Positions 37,405 through 46,543 of a DNA stretch of 64,000 bases are shown here, one piece after another (position 1 is the stretch's first letter; every line of letters starts with the position of its first letter). The translations under genes and the position numbers were made by a program. This DNA comes from Granulicella arctica (GTDB lineage Bacteria > Acidobacteriota > Terriglobia > Terriglobales > Acidobacteriaceae). The stretch covers positions 496,001 to 560,000 of the forward strand of contig NZ_JACCCW010000002.1 in NCBI RefSeq assembly GCF_013410065.1, read 5' to 3'. The notes under the pieces are model-generated. The model had not been told where the DNA came from. It saw only the letters and a list, made by a program, of their open reading frames with translations, and did no database searches.

Positions 37405-37950
37405 TCATTCTGCGGGAAATAGGGGCTGCTGGCTGATTGCGAACGCGGGGGCTTCGTGCGCGAGTAGCCAGCGCTTGCGTTCGATGCCGCCGCCGTAGCC
37501 GGCGAGGGAGCCGTCGGCTCCGATGACGCGGTGGCAGGGGACGACGACTCCGATTGGATTGGAGCCATTGGCCAGGCCGATGGCTCGGACTGCGGCGGGG
37601 CGGCTGATCTGCTCGGCTAGTTGCGCGTAGGAGACGGTGGTGCCGCAGGGGATGGTTCGCAGGGCGCGCCAGACCTCGCGTTGGAAGGAGGTGCCGGCTG
37701 TTTGCACGGGCAAGTGGTCGATGGCTGTCAGGTCGCCTGCGAAATATCTGCCGATTGCTTTGGTTACGCTGTTTGGGCTGTTTGTGGGTGTGAGATGGAA
37801 TCCGTGCTTGCCGTAGTGACGTTTTAGGAGGCGGTCCATGCGGGGTTCGTAGTCTGCCCAATCGATTGCGCGTAGGTTGGCGTCGTGGTCGGTGACGATG
37901 AGCATCTCGCCGATGGAGGTGTCGAAGCGGTTGATGAGGAGTTCAGTCAT
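37405..37950 (-). CDS. ogt: Methylated-DNA--protein-cysteine S-methyltransferase
   Basis: ATG 37950 gives 181 residues; a longer frame to 37998 is less likely, and AAGGAAC lies before the chosen start. The acceptor motif is PIGVVVPCHRVIG, in which the cysteine takes the alkyl group from O6-methylguanine once and is inactivated. The helix-turn-helix region is TTVSYAQLAEQISRPAAVRA. The N-terminal domain begins MTELLINRFDTSIGEML. The enzyme repairs alkylation damage in DNA. It looks intact within the island. A LysR fragment lies immediately upstream on the same strand. Confidence 0.94.
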   Translation of the reverse strand: MTELLINRFDTSIGEMLIVTDHDANLRAIDWADYEPRMDRLLKRHYGKHGFHLTPTNSPNSVTKAIGRYFAGDLTAIDHLPVQTAGTSFQREVWRALRTIPCGTTVSYAQLAEQISRPAAVRAIGLANGSNPIGVVVPCHRVIGADGSLAGYGGGIERKRWLLAHEAPAFAISQQPLFPAE

Positions 37951-37981
37951 ACGGGTTCCTTGTGGTGGAGTGGGCGGAATC

Positions 37982-38625
37982 CTACTCTTGACGCCCATGC
38001 GTCAGTTTTCGTGCTGCAAACGCTTCGGCAAGAAAATCGACGAAGACCCGCACCTTCGGGCTCGCGGTGCGGCGGCGCGGAAAGATAGCATAGACCGGAA
38101 TTGGTGCGGGTTTGAGGTAAGGTAGCACGGTAACGAGCCTGTCCGCTTCGTACGTTTGCTGGGCGAGTAAAGTTGGCACCCAACCGATGCCGGCACCTTC
38201 ACGAACCGCATGGACGATCGCGATCATGTCGTTCACCACCAGCCTCGGTTTGATTGCAATTTGTTGTGTGCCCGCTTCGTCGAGCCAAGGCGATATCCCG
38301 TTCACCCAATGCTTGTCTACGATATCGTGCTGGCCGAGGTCGGCGAATGTTTCCGGGGCACCGCGACGAGAAATATACTTGGCGCTGGCATAGAGACGCA
38401 GCGATATCTGGGTGATGCGTCGTGCAACATGACTTGAATCAGCAAGGATTCCGGCTGCGAGCTGCACATCCCAATCATGGGTCGAAAGATTTGCGAAATC
38501 CTTCAGATCAAGGACCACGTCGACTTTGGGGAAACGATCCATGAACGAGGCTAGGAGCGGCATGAGCAGGGCATGCCCCAACCAATAGGTTGCCTGTACA
38601 GGAGCTGACCGCGTGCGATGGTTGC
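37982..38625 (-). pseudogene. LysR-family regulator, effector-binding domain fragment
   Basis: Only the substrate-binding half is present: RSAPVQATYWLGHALLMPLL, FMDRFPKVDVVLDL, then HAVREGAGIGWVPTLLAQ and KVRVFVDFLAEAF at the end. The DNA-binding winged helix is missing, because upstream of about 38625 the reading loses sense. A start within it (about 38581) would give a soluble domain without DNA binding. Its lost 5' half faces the lost 5' half of the divergent MFS fragment, so one deletion probably removed both. Confidence 0.8.
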
Positions 38626-38669
38626 CGTTGCGGCAACTGAATCAGTCGCTTCTTCAACTCCTGCCAATA

Positions 38670-39153
38670 TCCGTGCTCATCGCCATCGCGACGTCGCCCC
38701 CGTGCTGGCAAATCTGACAGGTGCGTCCAAAGGCTTTGTCATATTTGTTCTGGTCTTAGTCGGCGTGGGCTTCACCCTTGGTAATGGTCTCGGCGGCCGG
38801 CTTGCGGATTGGTCGCTCATGGGCGCGACGCGGATCATTCTTCTTGCGCTTGTCCTCATTATGGTGGCGATGCCACTTTTCTCAAGAGTCATATCGGTGC
38901 TGCCATCGGGCTCCTTCTCTTCGGTACGGCGAGCTTTGCCATCGTTCCGCCGATGCAGGCGCGGGTGATGCAGACGGCGACCGAAGCACCTGGTCTCGCC
39001 TCGTCGATCAATGCTGGCGCATTCAATCTTGGCAATGCGCTTGGCGCAGTCCTTGGCGGGGTAGTCATCAGCCACGGTCTTGGGTATGCGACCGTTCCCA
39101 TCGCGGGAAGCCTCATGGCGGTGGCAAGCCTCGCGCTGGTACTGCTTGTCTAG
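38670..39153 (+). pseudogene. MFS transporter fragment (arabinose-efflux-like)
   Basis: The second half of a 12-helix transporter: VAPVLANLTGASKGFVIFVL, LGNGLGGRLADWSLMGATRI, then after a frameshift near 38890 AAIGLLLFGTASFAIVPPMQ, APGLASSINAGAFNLGNALG and GYATVPIAGSLMAVASLALV. The first half and the start are missing. Such transporters export sugars or drugs. It lies divergent to the LysR fragment, a common regulator-transporter arrangement now broken. Confidence 0.8.
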
Positions 39154-39224
39154 GGCAGCTTGTGCTCGGGTGCCGGTTAGACACGCCTTGCGCTTTTCGG
39201 ACATGGTCATTTGAGGCAAAGAGA

Positions 39225-39253
39225 AAGGGCAGACGCTGGTGGCGTCTGCCCTT
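39225..39253 (-). terminator. Terminator downstream of the intact TonB receptor
   Basis: A perfect 12-bp stem (AAGGGCAGACGC, 39225-39236, with GCGTCTGCCCTT, 39242-39253) has a 5-base loop and is followed on the minus strand by TCTCTTTGCC. Confidence 0.85.
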
Positions 39254-39272
39254 GGGTTGGAGTGGAGTTCTT

Positions 39273-42200
39273 CTAGAAGGCGTACTTCAGGGAGAACTGG
39301 AAGAAGCGCGAGTCCGGTGTGTTGCTCTGGAACAAGCGTGCTGAGGTGATCAAACCACCGTTGGACGCGATGCTCTCAGTGCTTGTGGTGCTTGGGTTTC
39401 CATAGCCGGGTGTGTTCAAGAGGTTGAAGATGTCCGCGCGGAAGGTGAGGCTTTGCTCGCGGAAGGTGGGGAAGGATTTGAAGAGCGACATGTCGACGCG
39501 CTCGTATCCTGGTCCGTAGATCTGACCGCGCGGGCTACCAAGGTAGGCGAGCGCGGCGTTGCCTGAGACGGAGTTGGGGATGTAGGTTCCATCCGAGTAT
39601 TTGGCAGTGGTATAGCCGATGTCGTCCGCCTTTGGATTGGCGAAGGCGCAGGGGTTGTACCAGTTGGTGACGGTGCGGGCCGCGGCGGCGCAGGTGATGC
39701 CTGGGTTCGAGGCGTTGGGTGTGCCACCTGACGCGTAGGGATTGCCGATGCGGATCGCCTGGGCGGTTGCTCCGCCGGGGCTGGTGATGCCGTTGGTGCC
39801 GATGGTGATCGGCTGACCCGTTTGAGCACGGAAGACGAGGCTGCTTGACCAGCCTCCGATGAGGTAGTTGAGCGGACCGCTCTGATTCAGGAACTCGCGT
39901 CCTTTGCCGAAGGGCAGCTCATAGTTGCCGTTGAGGGTGAACCGCTGACGAACGTCGATCGGAGCGTTGGAGTAGTCCTGGCCGATGGGAACGATATTCG
40001 TGCCACGGTAGCCGGAGTCATTCGTGCTGCCGAGGGGCGTGGGAGCATCGTCGAGTGTATGGGCCCAGGTGTAGGTAGTGAGGAAGCTGATGCCGTGCGA
40101 GAAGCGGCGCTCCAGCTTGGCTTGTAAGGAGTTGTAGTTCGATACGCCGTCATAGGCGGTGTAGGCGAAGCCCTGGAAGTGAGGGAAGGGGCGGAAGGGA
40201 TTGACCTTGTCGCCAGCAGCGGTGACATAGCCGGTGAACCCATTGGGGGTGAGTGCGGTCTGTCCGTTGGGGTTGGGGAACTGCTGGAGGTGGCGGGCAA
40301 CCGAACCGACATAGGAGACAGTTGCCACTGTGGCGTTGTTGATCGCGTACTCCGTGGTGAGGTTGAACTGTTCACTATAAGGAGAACGAACCTTCGCTTC
40401 GCTGCCACGGAGGGTCGGCTGCTGGATGGAGTTGATCAGACCTGCGGCGAGCGCGTTGCTAAAGCCTGTCTCGAGGCTGAGACCATTGTTAGGGCAGGCT
40501 CCGTTATAGGTGCAGCTTGCAGCAGCGAAACCTGAGTCGAATGCAAAGGGCACATTGACGCCGAGGTTCGGGTAGTAGCCGACGCTCTCGAGGCCGCCGA
40601 AGAAGATTCCGAATCCGCCGCGAATGACTGTTTTGTCGTTCACGGTATAGGCAAAGCCGAGACGCGGAGCGAAGTTTACCTTCTGCGGATCGATCAGTTT
40701 GCGGTTGTCGGTGTACTGCACGGTAATGTTGTCCAGCGCAAGGTAGCGGGCGAACGAAGCGGGCAGGGCAGTCCCTTGCTTGCTCTTCGGCAAAAGGTAT
40801 AAGCCTGTGCCCTGGCTGGCGACGGCTGCGCTGGTCATAATAAAGGCTGCCTGATTGTCATGCCGTTCCAGATAGGGCTCCGAGTAGTCGTAGCGGACGC
40901 CGTAGTTCAACGTCAGCCTTTGGCTGGCCTTCCAGTCATCCTGTATATAGGCGGAACGATTCCAGCGAACATCGTCCGTGGTGAAGAGATTGGAGATGCC
41001 TGCGTTGTCGAAGTTGTTGGTCAGAAAGTCCGCGATACCCGATCCGGTATTGGGTGAACCGAGCTGGCCAGAGTAAAAGTTCGATCCATTGTCGCTTGGT
41101 CCACGGAAGTCATAGGTACCGCGGCCCTGGTCGGGCTGCAAGGTTGTGAAGCGAATGCGCTGAAAGTTTACGCCAGCCTTGAAGGTGTGATTGCCGAAGA
41201 CCTTGGTGATGTTATCGAGGATCTGATAGACGTTCTCGTATTCGTTAGTGACGTAGTAGGTTGGCGAACCGAAGAAGGAGAGGCCCGACACGTTGAAGGC
41301 AGGAAGACCACCGTTTTGGGCGCTGAACGGGATGCCGCCCAATCCGAGGGTCGGAGCGATGTCCGTGTTGCCGTTCTCCTGAAGACCGCCGAAGTGGCCG
41401 TAGTTGTAGCCGAAACGAAACTCATTGGTGAGGGTTGGGGAGAAAGAGTGGGTTTCGCTGCCGGCGAAGTTTTCGCCGAGCGAGATGATCTGGCCGGTAT
41501 CGCCAAATCCGCCGCCATCGAGGATCGCGCCCAACGGAGCGGGATGGGTCGCAGGCTCGTGGTCATAGCTGAAGCGAGCGAAGGCCTGATCCCTGCTGCT
41601 GGCGTTCCAGTCCACACGGACGTCCCATTGGAAGGTATTGTCGATGGTGTCTGTCTGGCTGGTGTAGTTGTTGTATGTCTGTCCAGTGGCACCGACGTTT
41701 GGTAGTGGGAATAGGCTAAGGAGATTCAGAGCGACGGGATTGAGGGTTACTCCTGCCTGCTGGTTGAGCAGGTTGCCACTCACTGGAGTTGTGCCGTTGT
41801 TGGTTGCATTGGGCACATAGATTTGACCTGCCAGGGGATAGGCTAGACCAGTCGCTGGATTGATGCCGGTTGGATTAGCAGACAGACCACTCAGAGTGGG
41901 ATTCAGCAGCTCGCTGAAGTCTCCGATACGTTCTTTGGCCGTGGGTACCGACAAGCCACCATGGGTTTCGCCGAAGATGATGCGATCCGCTTCGACGTCG
42001 CCGAAGAAGAAGAGCTTGTTCTTGATGATGGGCAGGCCGAGAGTCGCGCCGAACTGGTTCTGGCGATACTTCGCAATCGGTGAGGTGCCCTGGAAGAATT
42101 CGCGGACGTCGAAGGCATCGTTGCGGATGTACTCCCAGAGGCTGCCGTGGATCTGGTTGCTGCCAGACTTGATGCTGGCGTTGACGACAGCACCTGCGGA

Positions 42201-42929
42201 GTGGCCGAACTCGGAGCTATAGGCACCGGTCTGGACCTTGAACTCGGCGAGTGCATCGGGTGGGGGACGGACGATGTAGCTGGCAGCGTTGAAGAAGTCG
42301 ACGACGTTGACGTTGTTATCGACGCCATCCATGATGTAGTTGTTCTGCTCGGAGCGCTGACCGTTGGCGGAAAAGTCGCCTTTGCCCTGACCGCGTGATC
42401 CGTTGGCAGGCGCGACACCGGCGGTGAGTTGCGCGATGAAGATCCAGTTGCGACCGTTGAGCGGCGTGTCGTTGATGGTCTTGGACTCGATGACTTGTCC
42501 TGTGGAGCCTTCGGTGGTCTGGAGGAGCGGAGGTGCGGTAGTGACGGTTACGGTGGTGTTCTCCGCGCCGGTCTTCAGTTCGATGTTTACGGCGATGCGG
42601 TCCTGAACGTGGAGCTGAATGTTCTCCTGTGTGGTGGTGGAGAATCCGAGGGCCGTAACCGAGACCTTATAGTTGCCGATCTTGATTGGGGAGAAGACGT
42701 AGTTGCCGCTGGAGTCTGTCTGAGACTGGAGGATGAGGCCGGTGTCGGTGTTGCTGAGAGTAACCTGGGCGCCGGATACGACCGCGCCGGTGGGGTCGAG
42801 TACAAGGCCGGTGATAGCTCCCTGGTCTGCTTGCGCGAAGGCACGATTCGCGAAGACATTGCAGACGAACAGGGTCAACAATAGGATGCCCAGGTATTTC
42901 ATAATCCTGGGAGAGTGAATTGTTTGCAT
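39273..42929 (-). CDS. TonB-dependent receptor, Oar-like
   Basis: Outer-membrane receptor of about 1218 residues. I chose ATG 42929 because AAGGA lies 9 bases upstream; ATG 42938 would put the ribosome site too close. A signal peptide precedes a carboxypeptidase-regulatory-like domain (about 35-120, GAITGLVLDPTGAVVSGAQV), the plug (about 125-250, NDTPLNGRNWIFIAQLTAGV, YIMDGVDNNVNVVDFFN) and a long beta-barrel ending in FFQFSLKYAF. The terminal Phe is the usual barrel-assembly signal. Ligands of this class in acidobacteria are unknown; they may be peptides or polysaccharides. It stands alone. Confidence 0.93.
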   Translation of the reverse strand: MQTIHSPRIMKYLGILLLTLFVCNVFANRAFAQADQGAITGLVLDPTGAVVSGAQVTLSNTDTGLILQSQTDSSGNYVFSPIKIGNYKVSVTALGFSTTTQENIQLHVQDRIAVNIELKTGAENTTVTVTTAPPLLQTTEGSTGQVIESKTINDTPLNGRNWIFIAQLTAGVAPANGSRGQGKGDFSANGQRSEQNNYIMDGVDNNVNVVDFFNAASYIVRPPPDALAEFKVQTGAYSSEFGHSAGAVVNASIKSGSNQIHGSLWEYIRNDAFDVREFFQGTSPIAKYRQNQFGATLGLPIIKNKLFFFGDVEADRIIFGETHGGLSVPTAKERIGDFSELLNPTLSGLSANPTGINPATGLAYPLAGQIYVPNATNNGTTPVSGNLLNQQAGVTLNPVALNLLSLFPLPNVGATGQTYNNYTSQTDTIDNTFQWDVRVDWNASSRDQAFARFSYDHEPATHPAPLGAILDGGGFGDTGQIISLGENFAGSETHSFSPTLTNEFRFGYNYGHFGGLQENGNTDIAPTLGLGGIPFSAQNGGLPAFNVSGLSFFGSPTYYVTNEYENVYQILDNITKVFGNHTFKAGVNFQRIRFTTLQPDQGRGTYDFRGPSDNGSNFYSGQLGSPNTGSGIADFLTNNFDNAGISNLFTTDDVRWNRSAYIQDDWKASQRLTLNYGVRYDYSEPYLERHDNQAAFIMTSAAVASQGTGLYLLPKSKQGTALPASFARYLALDNITVQYTDNRKLIDPQKVNFAPRLGFAYTVNDKTVIRGGFGIFFGGLESVGYYPNLGVNVPFAFDSGFAAASCTYNGACPNNGLSLETGFSNALAAGLINSIQQPTLRGSEAKVRSPYSEQFNLTTEYAINNATVATVSYVGSVARHLQQFPNPNGQTALTPNGFTGYVTAAGDKVNPFRPFPHFQGFAYTAYDGVSNYNSLQAKLERRFSHGISFLTTYTWAHTLDDAPTPLGSTNDSGYRGTNIVPIGQDYSNAPIDVRQRFTLNGNYELPFGKGREFLNQSGPLNYLIGGWSSSLVFRAQTGQPITIGTNGITSPGGATAQAIRIGNPYASGGTPNASNPGITCAAAARTVTNWYNPCAFANPKADDIGYTTAKYSDGTYIPNSVSGNAALAYLGSPRGQIYGPGYERVDMSLFKSFPTFREQSLTFRADIFNLLNTPGYGNPSTTSTESIASNGGLITSARLFQSNTPDSRFFQFSLKYAF

Positions 42930-43390
42930 AGAGAACATTCCTTGTTGTAATCGCTTGCATTTTTGAATCTGAATTGTTCAAGTTGGGCCTTAACTTATCC
43001 CAACAACTGGCCTGACCGATATAACGCTTGTTTGCTGTGGCCGAGTGCTACGAACGTATGAGGAGCAGGTTCGAGATGGCATCTTGACGTGTTGAGCATA
43101 GATAGTTCAAGCCGGATTAAGTGCTCCAGACTGAATGCTCCATCGTATGAATGCATTGCGTGACTGTCTTCAGTTATCTAGGGGGTATTAATCTCATACT
43201 TTTGATGGAGGGCGGCGTGGCTCTCTGACGTAGGGAACTTTCTCTCAGAAGGCTGTATCAGACAATGAGCGATCAGGTGGGATGAGTGTCTCTGAGAAAG
43301 TTGTTCGACTGGGCAAGACTTCAGAAACGGCATGCAAGGTCAACTGTTTCTACTTAAAAAAATTAGTCGCATTCTGTTGGTCGATTGTAT
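42930..43390. other. Upstream region of the TonB receptor
   Basis: A gap of about 460 bases between the receptor gene and the IS481-type element. An imperfect inverted repeat lies at 43228-43303 (AACTTTCTCTCAGA and TCTCTGAGAAAGTT). I recognise no gene. The receptor promoter must be here. Confidence 0.4.
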
Positions 43391-43420
43391 TAGGTGTTTA
43401 GTCCCACAGAGTGGTGGAGT
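43391..43420 (+). repeat. Left terminal inverted repeat of the IS481-type element
   Basis: The sequence begins TAGGTGTTTAGTCCCACAGA and is an exact reverse complement of 44194-44223. Confidence 0.88.
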
Positions 43421-43453
43421 ACGCTATGACCAGTTGCCATCCTGGGAGGCATT

Positions 43454-44224
43454 ATGGGACAAGTACTGCACGGGAGCGCCCGAACGACAGCGGCAGTGCG
43501 CCGAGCGATACAGCATAGCCAAGTGAGCCTGAACCAACTGGCGGCGCACTACGGTATCAACCCGAAGACCGTAACCAAGTGGTGGAAGCGAGCCTCGACC
43601 GAAGATGCGCCGATGGGGCCTAAGTAGCCTCACTCCACGGTTCTGAGTCATGAACAGGAAGCCGTGGCCGTTGCGTTTCGCAAGCAGACGCTGCTGCCGC
43701 TCGATGACTGCCTCTATACTCTCCAGGCAACGATCCCGTCTCTGACGCGGTCGGCCCTGCACCGTTGCTTCCAACGCCATGGCATCAGCCGTCTGCCCGA
43801 AGTGGAAGGCGACAGGCCAGCGAAAGAGAAGTTCCGGAAGTATCCCATCGGCTACTTCCACGTCGACATCGCCGAAGTCAGGACGGAACAGGGCAAGCTC
43901 ATCTTCTTCCGGGTTCATGCCTGGGCCTGCGAGCAAAACTCCATCGAGCACCGACGCACCAAGCCGAAACATCCCTGGACCAACGGACAGGTCGAGCGTA
44001 TGAACCGGACCCTCAAAGAGGCTACCGTCAAACGCAACTACTACCAGACCCATCAGCAACTCAAGGAGCACTTGCAGACCTTCTTGATGGCTTACAACTT
44101 CGCCAAACGCCTCAAAACCCTCAAGGGCCTCACACCCTATCAGTTCATCTGCCAGCAATGGCAGAAAACTCCCCTCAAATTCACCATCAACCCACTCCAC
44201 CACTCTGTGGGACTAAACACCTAG
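43454..44224 (+). pseudogene. IS481-family transposase, interrupted and missing part of the catalytic core
   Basis: The first part (ATG 43454) is a helix-turn-helix region: ARTTAAVRRAIQHSQVSLNQ, then HYGINPKTVTKWWKRASTED, ending at an in-frame TAG (43625-43627). The same frame resumes with AVAFRKQTLLPLDDCLYTLQ, HRCFQRHGISRLPEVEGD and YPIGYFHVDIAEVRTEQGKL, which contains the first Asp of the DDE triad. It then jumps directly to RVHAWACEQNSIEHRRTKPK and HPWTNGQVERMNRT. Roughly 80-100 residues with the second Asp are lost at about 43908. The frame is kept across the deletion. Confidence 0.87.
44194..44223 (-). repeat. Right terminal inverted repeat of the IS481-type element
   Basis: The exact reverse complement of 43391-43420. 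It also encodes the last residues and stop codon of the transposase (VGLNT, TAG at 44222-44224), so the coding end and the DNA end coincide. Confidence 0.88.
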
Positions 44225-44226
44225 CT

Positions 44227-46377
44227 TCAAGATGACGGTTCACTGATAGAGTGGTTCAACCCTGGGTCGCTAGTGCTGGGTCTGCCGTCTTCCAGATGGC
44301 CGGCCCAACGGCGCAGAAAGTATGTATCCTGGCGCGTCTGAACGATAACGTCGAACCATCCTGAGCTGGATGAGACAGGTACATGCACCTCAGCGTTTCC
44401 TGTACCGTTTACGGTGTACTTCTGAACGGCCACACTGTTGTATGCTTCCGATACTTCGAAGACGCACGGCTCCGCGCCTGAATTCCTAATGGTTATACGA
44501 ATGCTCTTGCTCTCTGGGACATAATCCAGGGAAGCCTCGTGAGAGGACCCAGGGGTGGTGCTTTGGGTGATGCTTCCTTGGAAGTGAGCATGGTATCCAT
44601 TGGGACCGTAGAGTGAGAGATCGTATGCGCTTGACTCGGCGTTCGGCATCCAGAAGTCGGACAGGGACTGGCCCGCGGAGACTGTATAGCGTCTTGGCTC
44701 GTTGCTTAGCGCAGTACCGTCGTAGATATAGAAAGACGCTCCTGCTTTGCCACGGTTGATGAGGTCTACCCAGACGCGACTCGTTTCCACTCTGCACTGT
44801 GTTTGTATATCGTAGGGTAACGCTCTTGCGAGGCGTGTTCCTGGCTCTTGCGAGGGCATTACCTGCATAGCCGGAACCTGATAGGGTTCGTGCCGCGAAC
44901 GCACTGGTTTGGGGACGCGGAAGGATGTTGATGGGGATGTGACAGGGTTGGCGAAGTTGAAGGCAGAGGTGAGATCGCCGCAGACCGATCTGCGCCACTT
45001 GGTGATATTGGGCTCGGCAACTCCGAAGCGTGCCTCGAGGAACTGTAATACCGATGTGTGATCGAAGACCTGGGAGCACACCCACCCTCCGGTGGTCCAC
45101 GGCGAGACGATGAGCATGGGAACACGTGGTCCGAGGCCGATGGGTTGCAGGCCACCAGGGTCGGCACCTGGAATGATTGGATTTTTTTCGTGCGGATACT
45201 GGTCGAGGTCGAGAAGCTCATCCTGGAGACTCTCCAGAAGATCGTCCGATACCATTCCATGAGCGTTGCGGGCTTGACTACTGGGTGGCATTGGCGGAAC
45301 GACATGGTCGAAGAGCCCGTCGTTCTCGTCGTAGTTGATGAAGAATACCGTCTTGCTCCATACCTCAGGATTCGAGGTGAGCGCCTCGAGCACGAGCGAG
45401 ACGAAATATGCGCCATCCGTAGGCGATGCTTCGGGATGTTCGCAGTATTTATAGGGCGCGATGATCCACGATACCTGCGGCAGACGGCCTTGCGTCACGT
45501 CCTCGTGCAGATCGCGCAGGGTATGGTTCGATACGCCTTGCGTGACGAGGGGGCCTGAGGGCGAAGCCCCTTCCATGACCTGGTAGTTGGCAAAGAATTC
45601 GAGGGAGTTGTCTGTGTAGTTATCGGTAGGTGTCCCTGGAATCCCAGTCCCACCTTGATAGACCTTCCAACTGACGCCCTGCTCCTGTAGGCGCTCGGGA
45701 TAGGTCATCCATGTATAGCCGTTCGTCTTTGACCGCTCCTCGATGCCGGGACCGTTAGGCTTTTTCCCATGAATGTTGCGTGGGTCGCAGGTGCCTGACC
45801 ACAGATAGATTCGGTTGGGGCATGTATCGGCGTGCACGGAGCAGAAGTAAGCGTCGCAGAGCGTAAATGCGTCGGCGAGGGCGTAGTGAAAGCTGACATC
45901 CTCCCGCTTCAGATATCCCATGGTGAGCGCGTCCTGCTTTTGCGTGACCCACTGGTCGTAACGCCCATGGTTCCAGGAGAGATGGCCGCTGCTCCAGCCG
46001 TGATCTGTACCGTCCTGATATTCCGTGGTTGCCTTGGGATTCAGATAAAACGGCAGAACATGGGGAGCGTCCGGGGAGAGGCCGCGAGACTGATAATGCT
46101 TGGTTTTAGTTGAGGGTGGAGGCTGATACCAGACAGGCTTTCCGTTCGGCAGTGGCGCGGGGCGGGGATCGCTAAAGCCGCGGACGCCACGCAGGGATCC
46201 GAAGTAGTGGTCGAACGAGCGATTCTCCTGCATGAGGATCACTACATGTTCTACATCGCGAATGGTGCCTGTGGAGCGATGGGCTGGAATTGCCAACGCC
46301 CGTTGGATCGAAGGCGGAATCATGGTAGCGCTGGCGGAGGCTGCCGTCATACGGAGAAAGTCGCGTCTGGTCTTCAT
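44227..46377 (-). CDS. Phospholipase C (phosphocholine-specific type), Tat-exported
   Basis: ATG 46377 gives 716 residues; a GTG at 46386 is also possible. A twin-arginine signal opens the protein (KTRRDFLRMTAASASATM), so it is exported folded. The PF04185 phosphoesterase core is clear: DVEHVVILMQENRSFDHYFG, DHGWSSGHLSWNHG and VFFINYDENDGLFDHVVPP. C-terminal beta domains (about 540-700) match the DUF756 repeats of bacterial phospholipases C. The enzyme cleaves phospholipids such as phosphatidylcholine or phosphatidylethanolamine to diacylglycerol and the phospho-alcohol. Nearby genes for a phosphatase and ethanolamine lyase suggest the head group is used. An intact IS481-type end abuts its 3' end. 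Confidence 0.92.
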   Translation of the reverse strand: MKTRRDFLRMTAASASATMIPPSIQRALAIPAHRSTGTIRDVEHVVILMQENRSFDHYFGSLRGVRGFSDPRPAPLPNGKPVWYQPPPSTKTKHYQSRGLSPDAPHVLPFYLNPKATTEYQDGTDHGWSSGHLSWNHGRYDQWVTQKQDALTMGYLKREDVSFHYALADAFTLCDAYFCSVHADTCPNRIYLWSGTCDPRNIHGKKPNGPGIEERSKTNGYTWMTYPERLQEQGVSWKVYQGGTGIPGTPTDNYTDNSLEFFANYQVMEGASPSGPLVTQGVSNHTLRDLHEDVTQGRLPQVSWIIAPYKYCEHPEASPTDGAYFVSLVLEALTSNPEVWSKTVFFINYDENDGLFDHVVPPMPPSSQARNAHGMVSDDLLESLQDELLDLDQYPHEKNPIIPGADPGGLQPIGLGPRVPMLIVSPWTTGGWVCSQVFDHTSVLQFLEARFGVAEPNITKWRRSVCGDLTSAFNFANPVTSPSTSFRVPKPVRSRHEPYQVPAMQVMPSQEPGTRLARALPYDIQTQCRVETSRVWVDLINRGKAGASFYIYDGTALSNEPRRYTVSAGQSLSDFWMPNAESSAYDLSLYGPNGYHAHFQGSITQSTTPGSSHEASLDYVPESKSIRITIRNSGAEPCVFEVSEAYNSVAVQKYTVNGTGNAEVHVPVSSSSGWFDVIVQTRQDTYFLRRWAGHLEDGRPSTSDPGLNHSISEPSS

Positions 46378-46489
46378 CGTTCTCACTTGTGGCTGAGCTC
46401 TGGGATGTCCTTTCCCGATAAAGAGGGTAGCAGGGAGAGGGCTTATGCATGGGAATAACGGGCGATTGGTGTTTGCTGCTGGAGAGCAT

Positions 46490-46521
46490 TAAAGAGGACG
46501 CGATCTTCCGCGTCCTCTTTA
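46490..46521. terminator. Terminator between TonB receptor and phospholipase C genes
   Basis: A perfect 13-bp stem (TAAAGAGGACGCG, 46490-46502, with 46509-46521) has a 6-base loop. It lies just downstream of the receptor stop on the minus strand and upstream of the phospholipase C start. Confidence 0.85.
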
Positions 46522-46543
46522 TTTAGATGGTACAGGTTGAAGG

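Larger units (their letters stand above)
43391..44223 (+). mobile_element. IS481-type element with internal deletion
   Basis: The element is bounded by 30-bp perfect terminal inverted repeats (43391-43420 and 44194-44223). It spans 833 bp, shorter than the 1.0-1.1 kb usual for the family. The transposase inside is broken by a stop and an internal deletion (see its own entry). No clear target-site duplication is seen in the flanks (TTGTAT on the left, GCTTCA on the right). Both ends are present, so a full-length relative elsewhere might still move it. It ends 3 bp from the stop codon of the phospholipase C gene. Confidence 0.88.
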
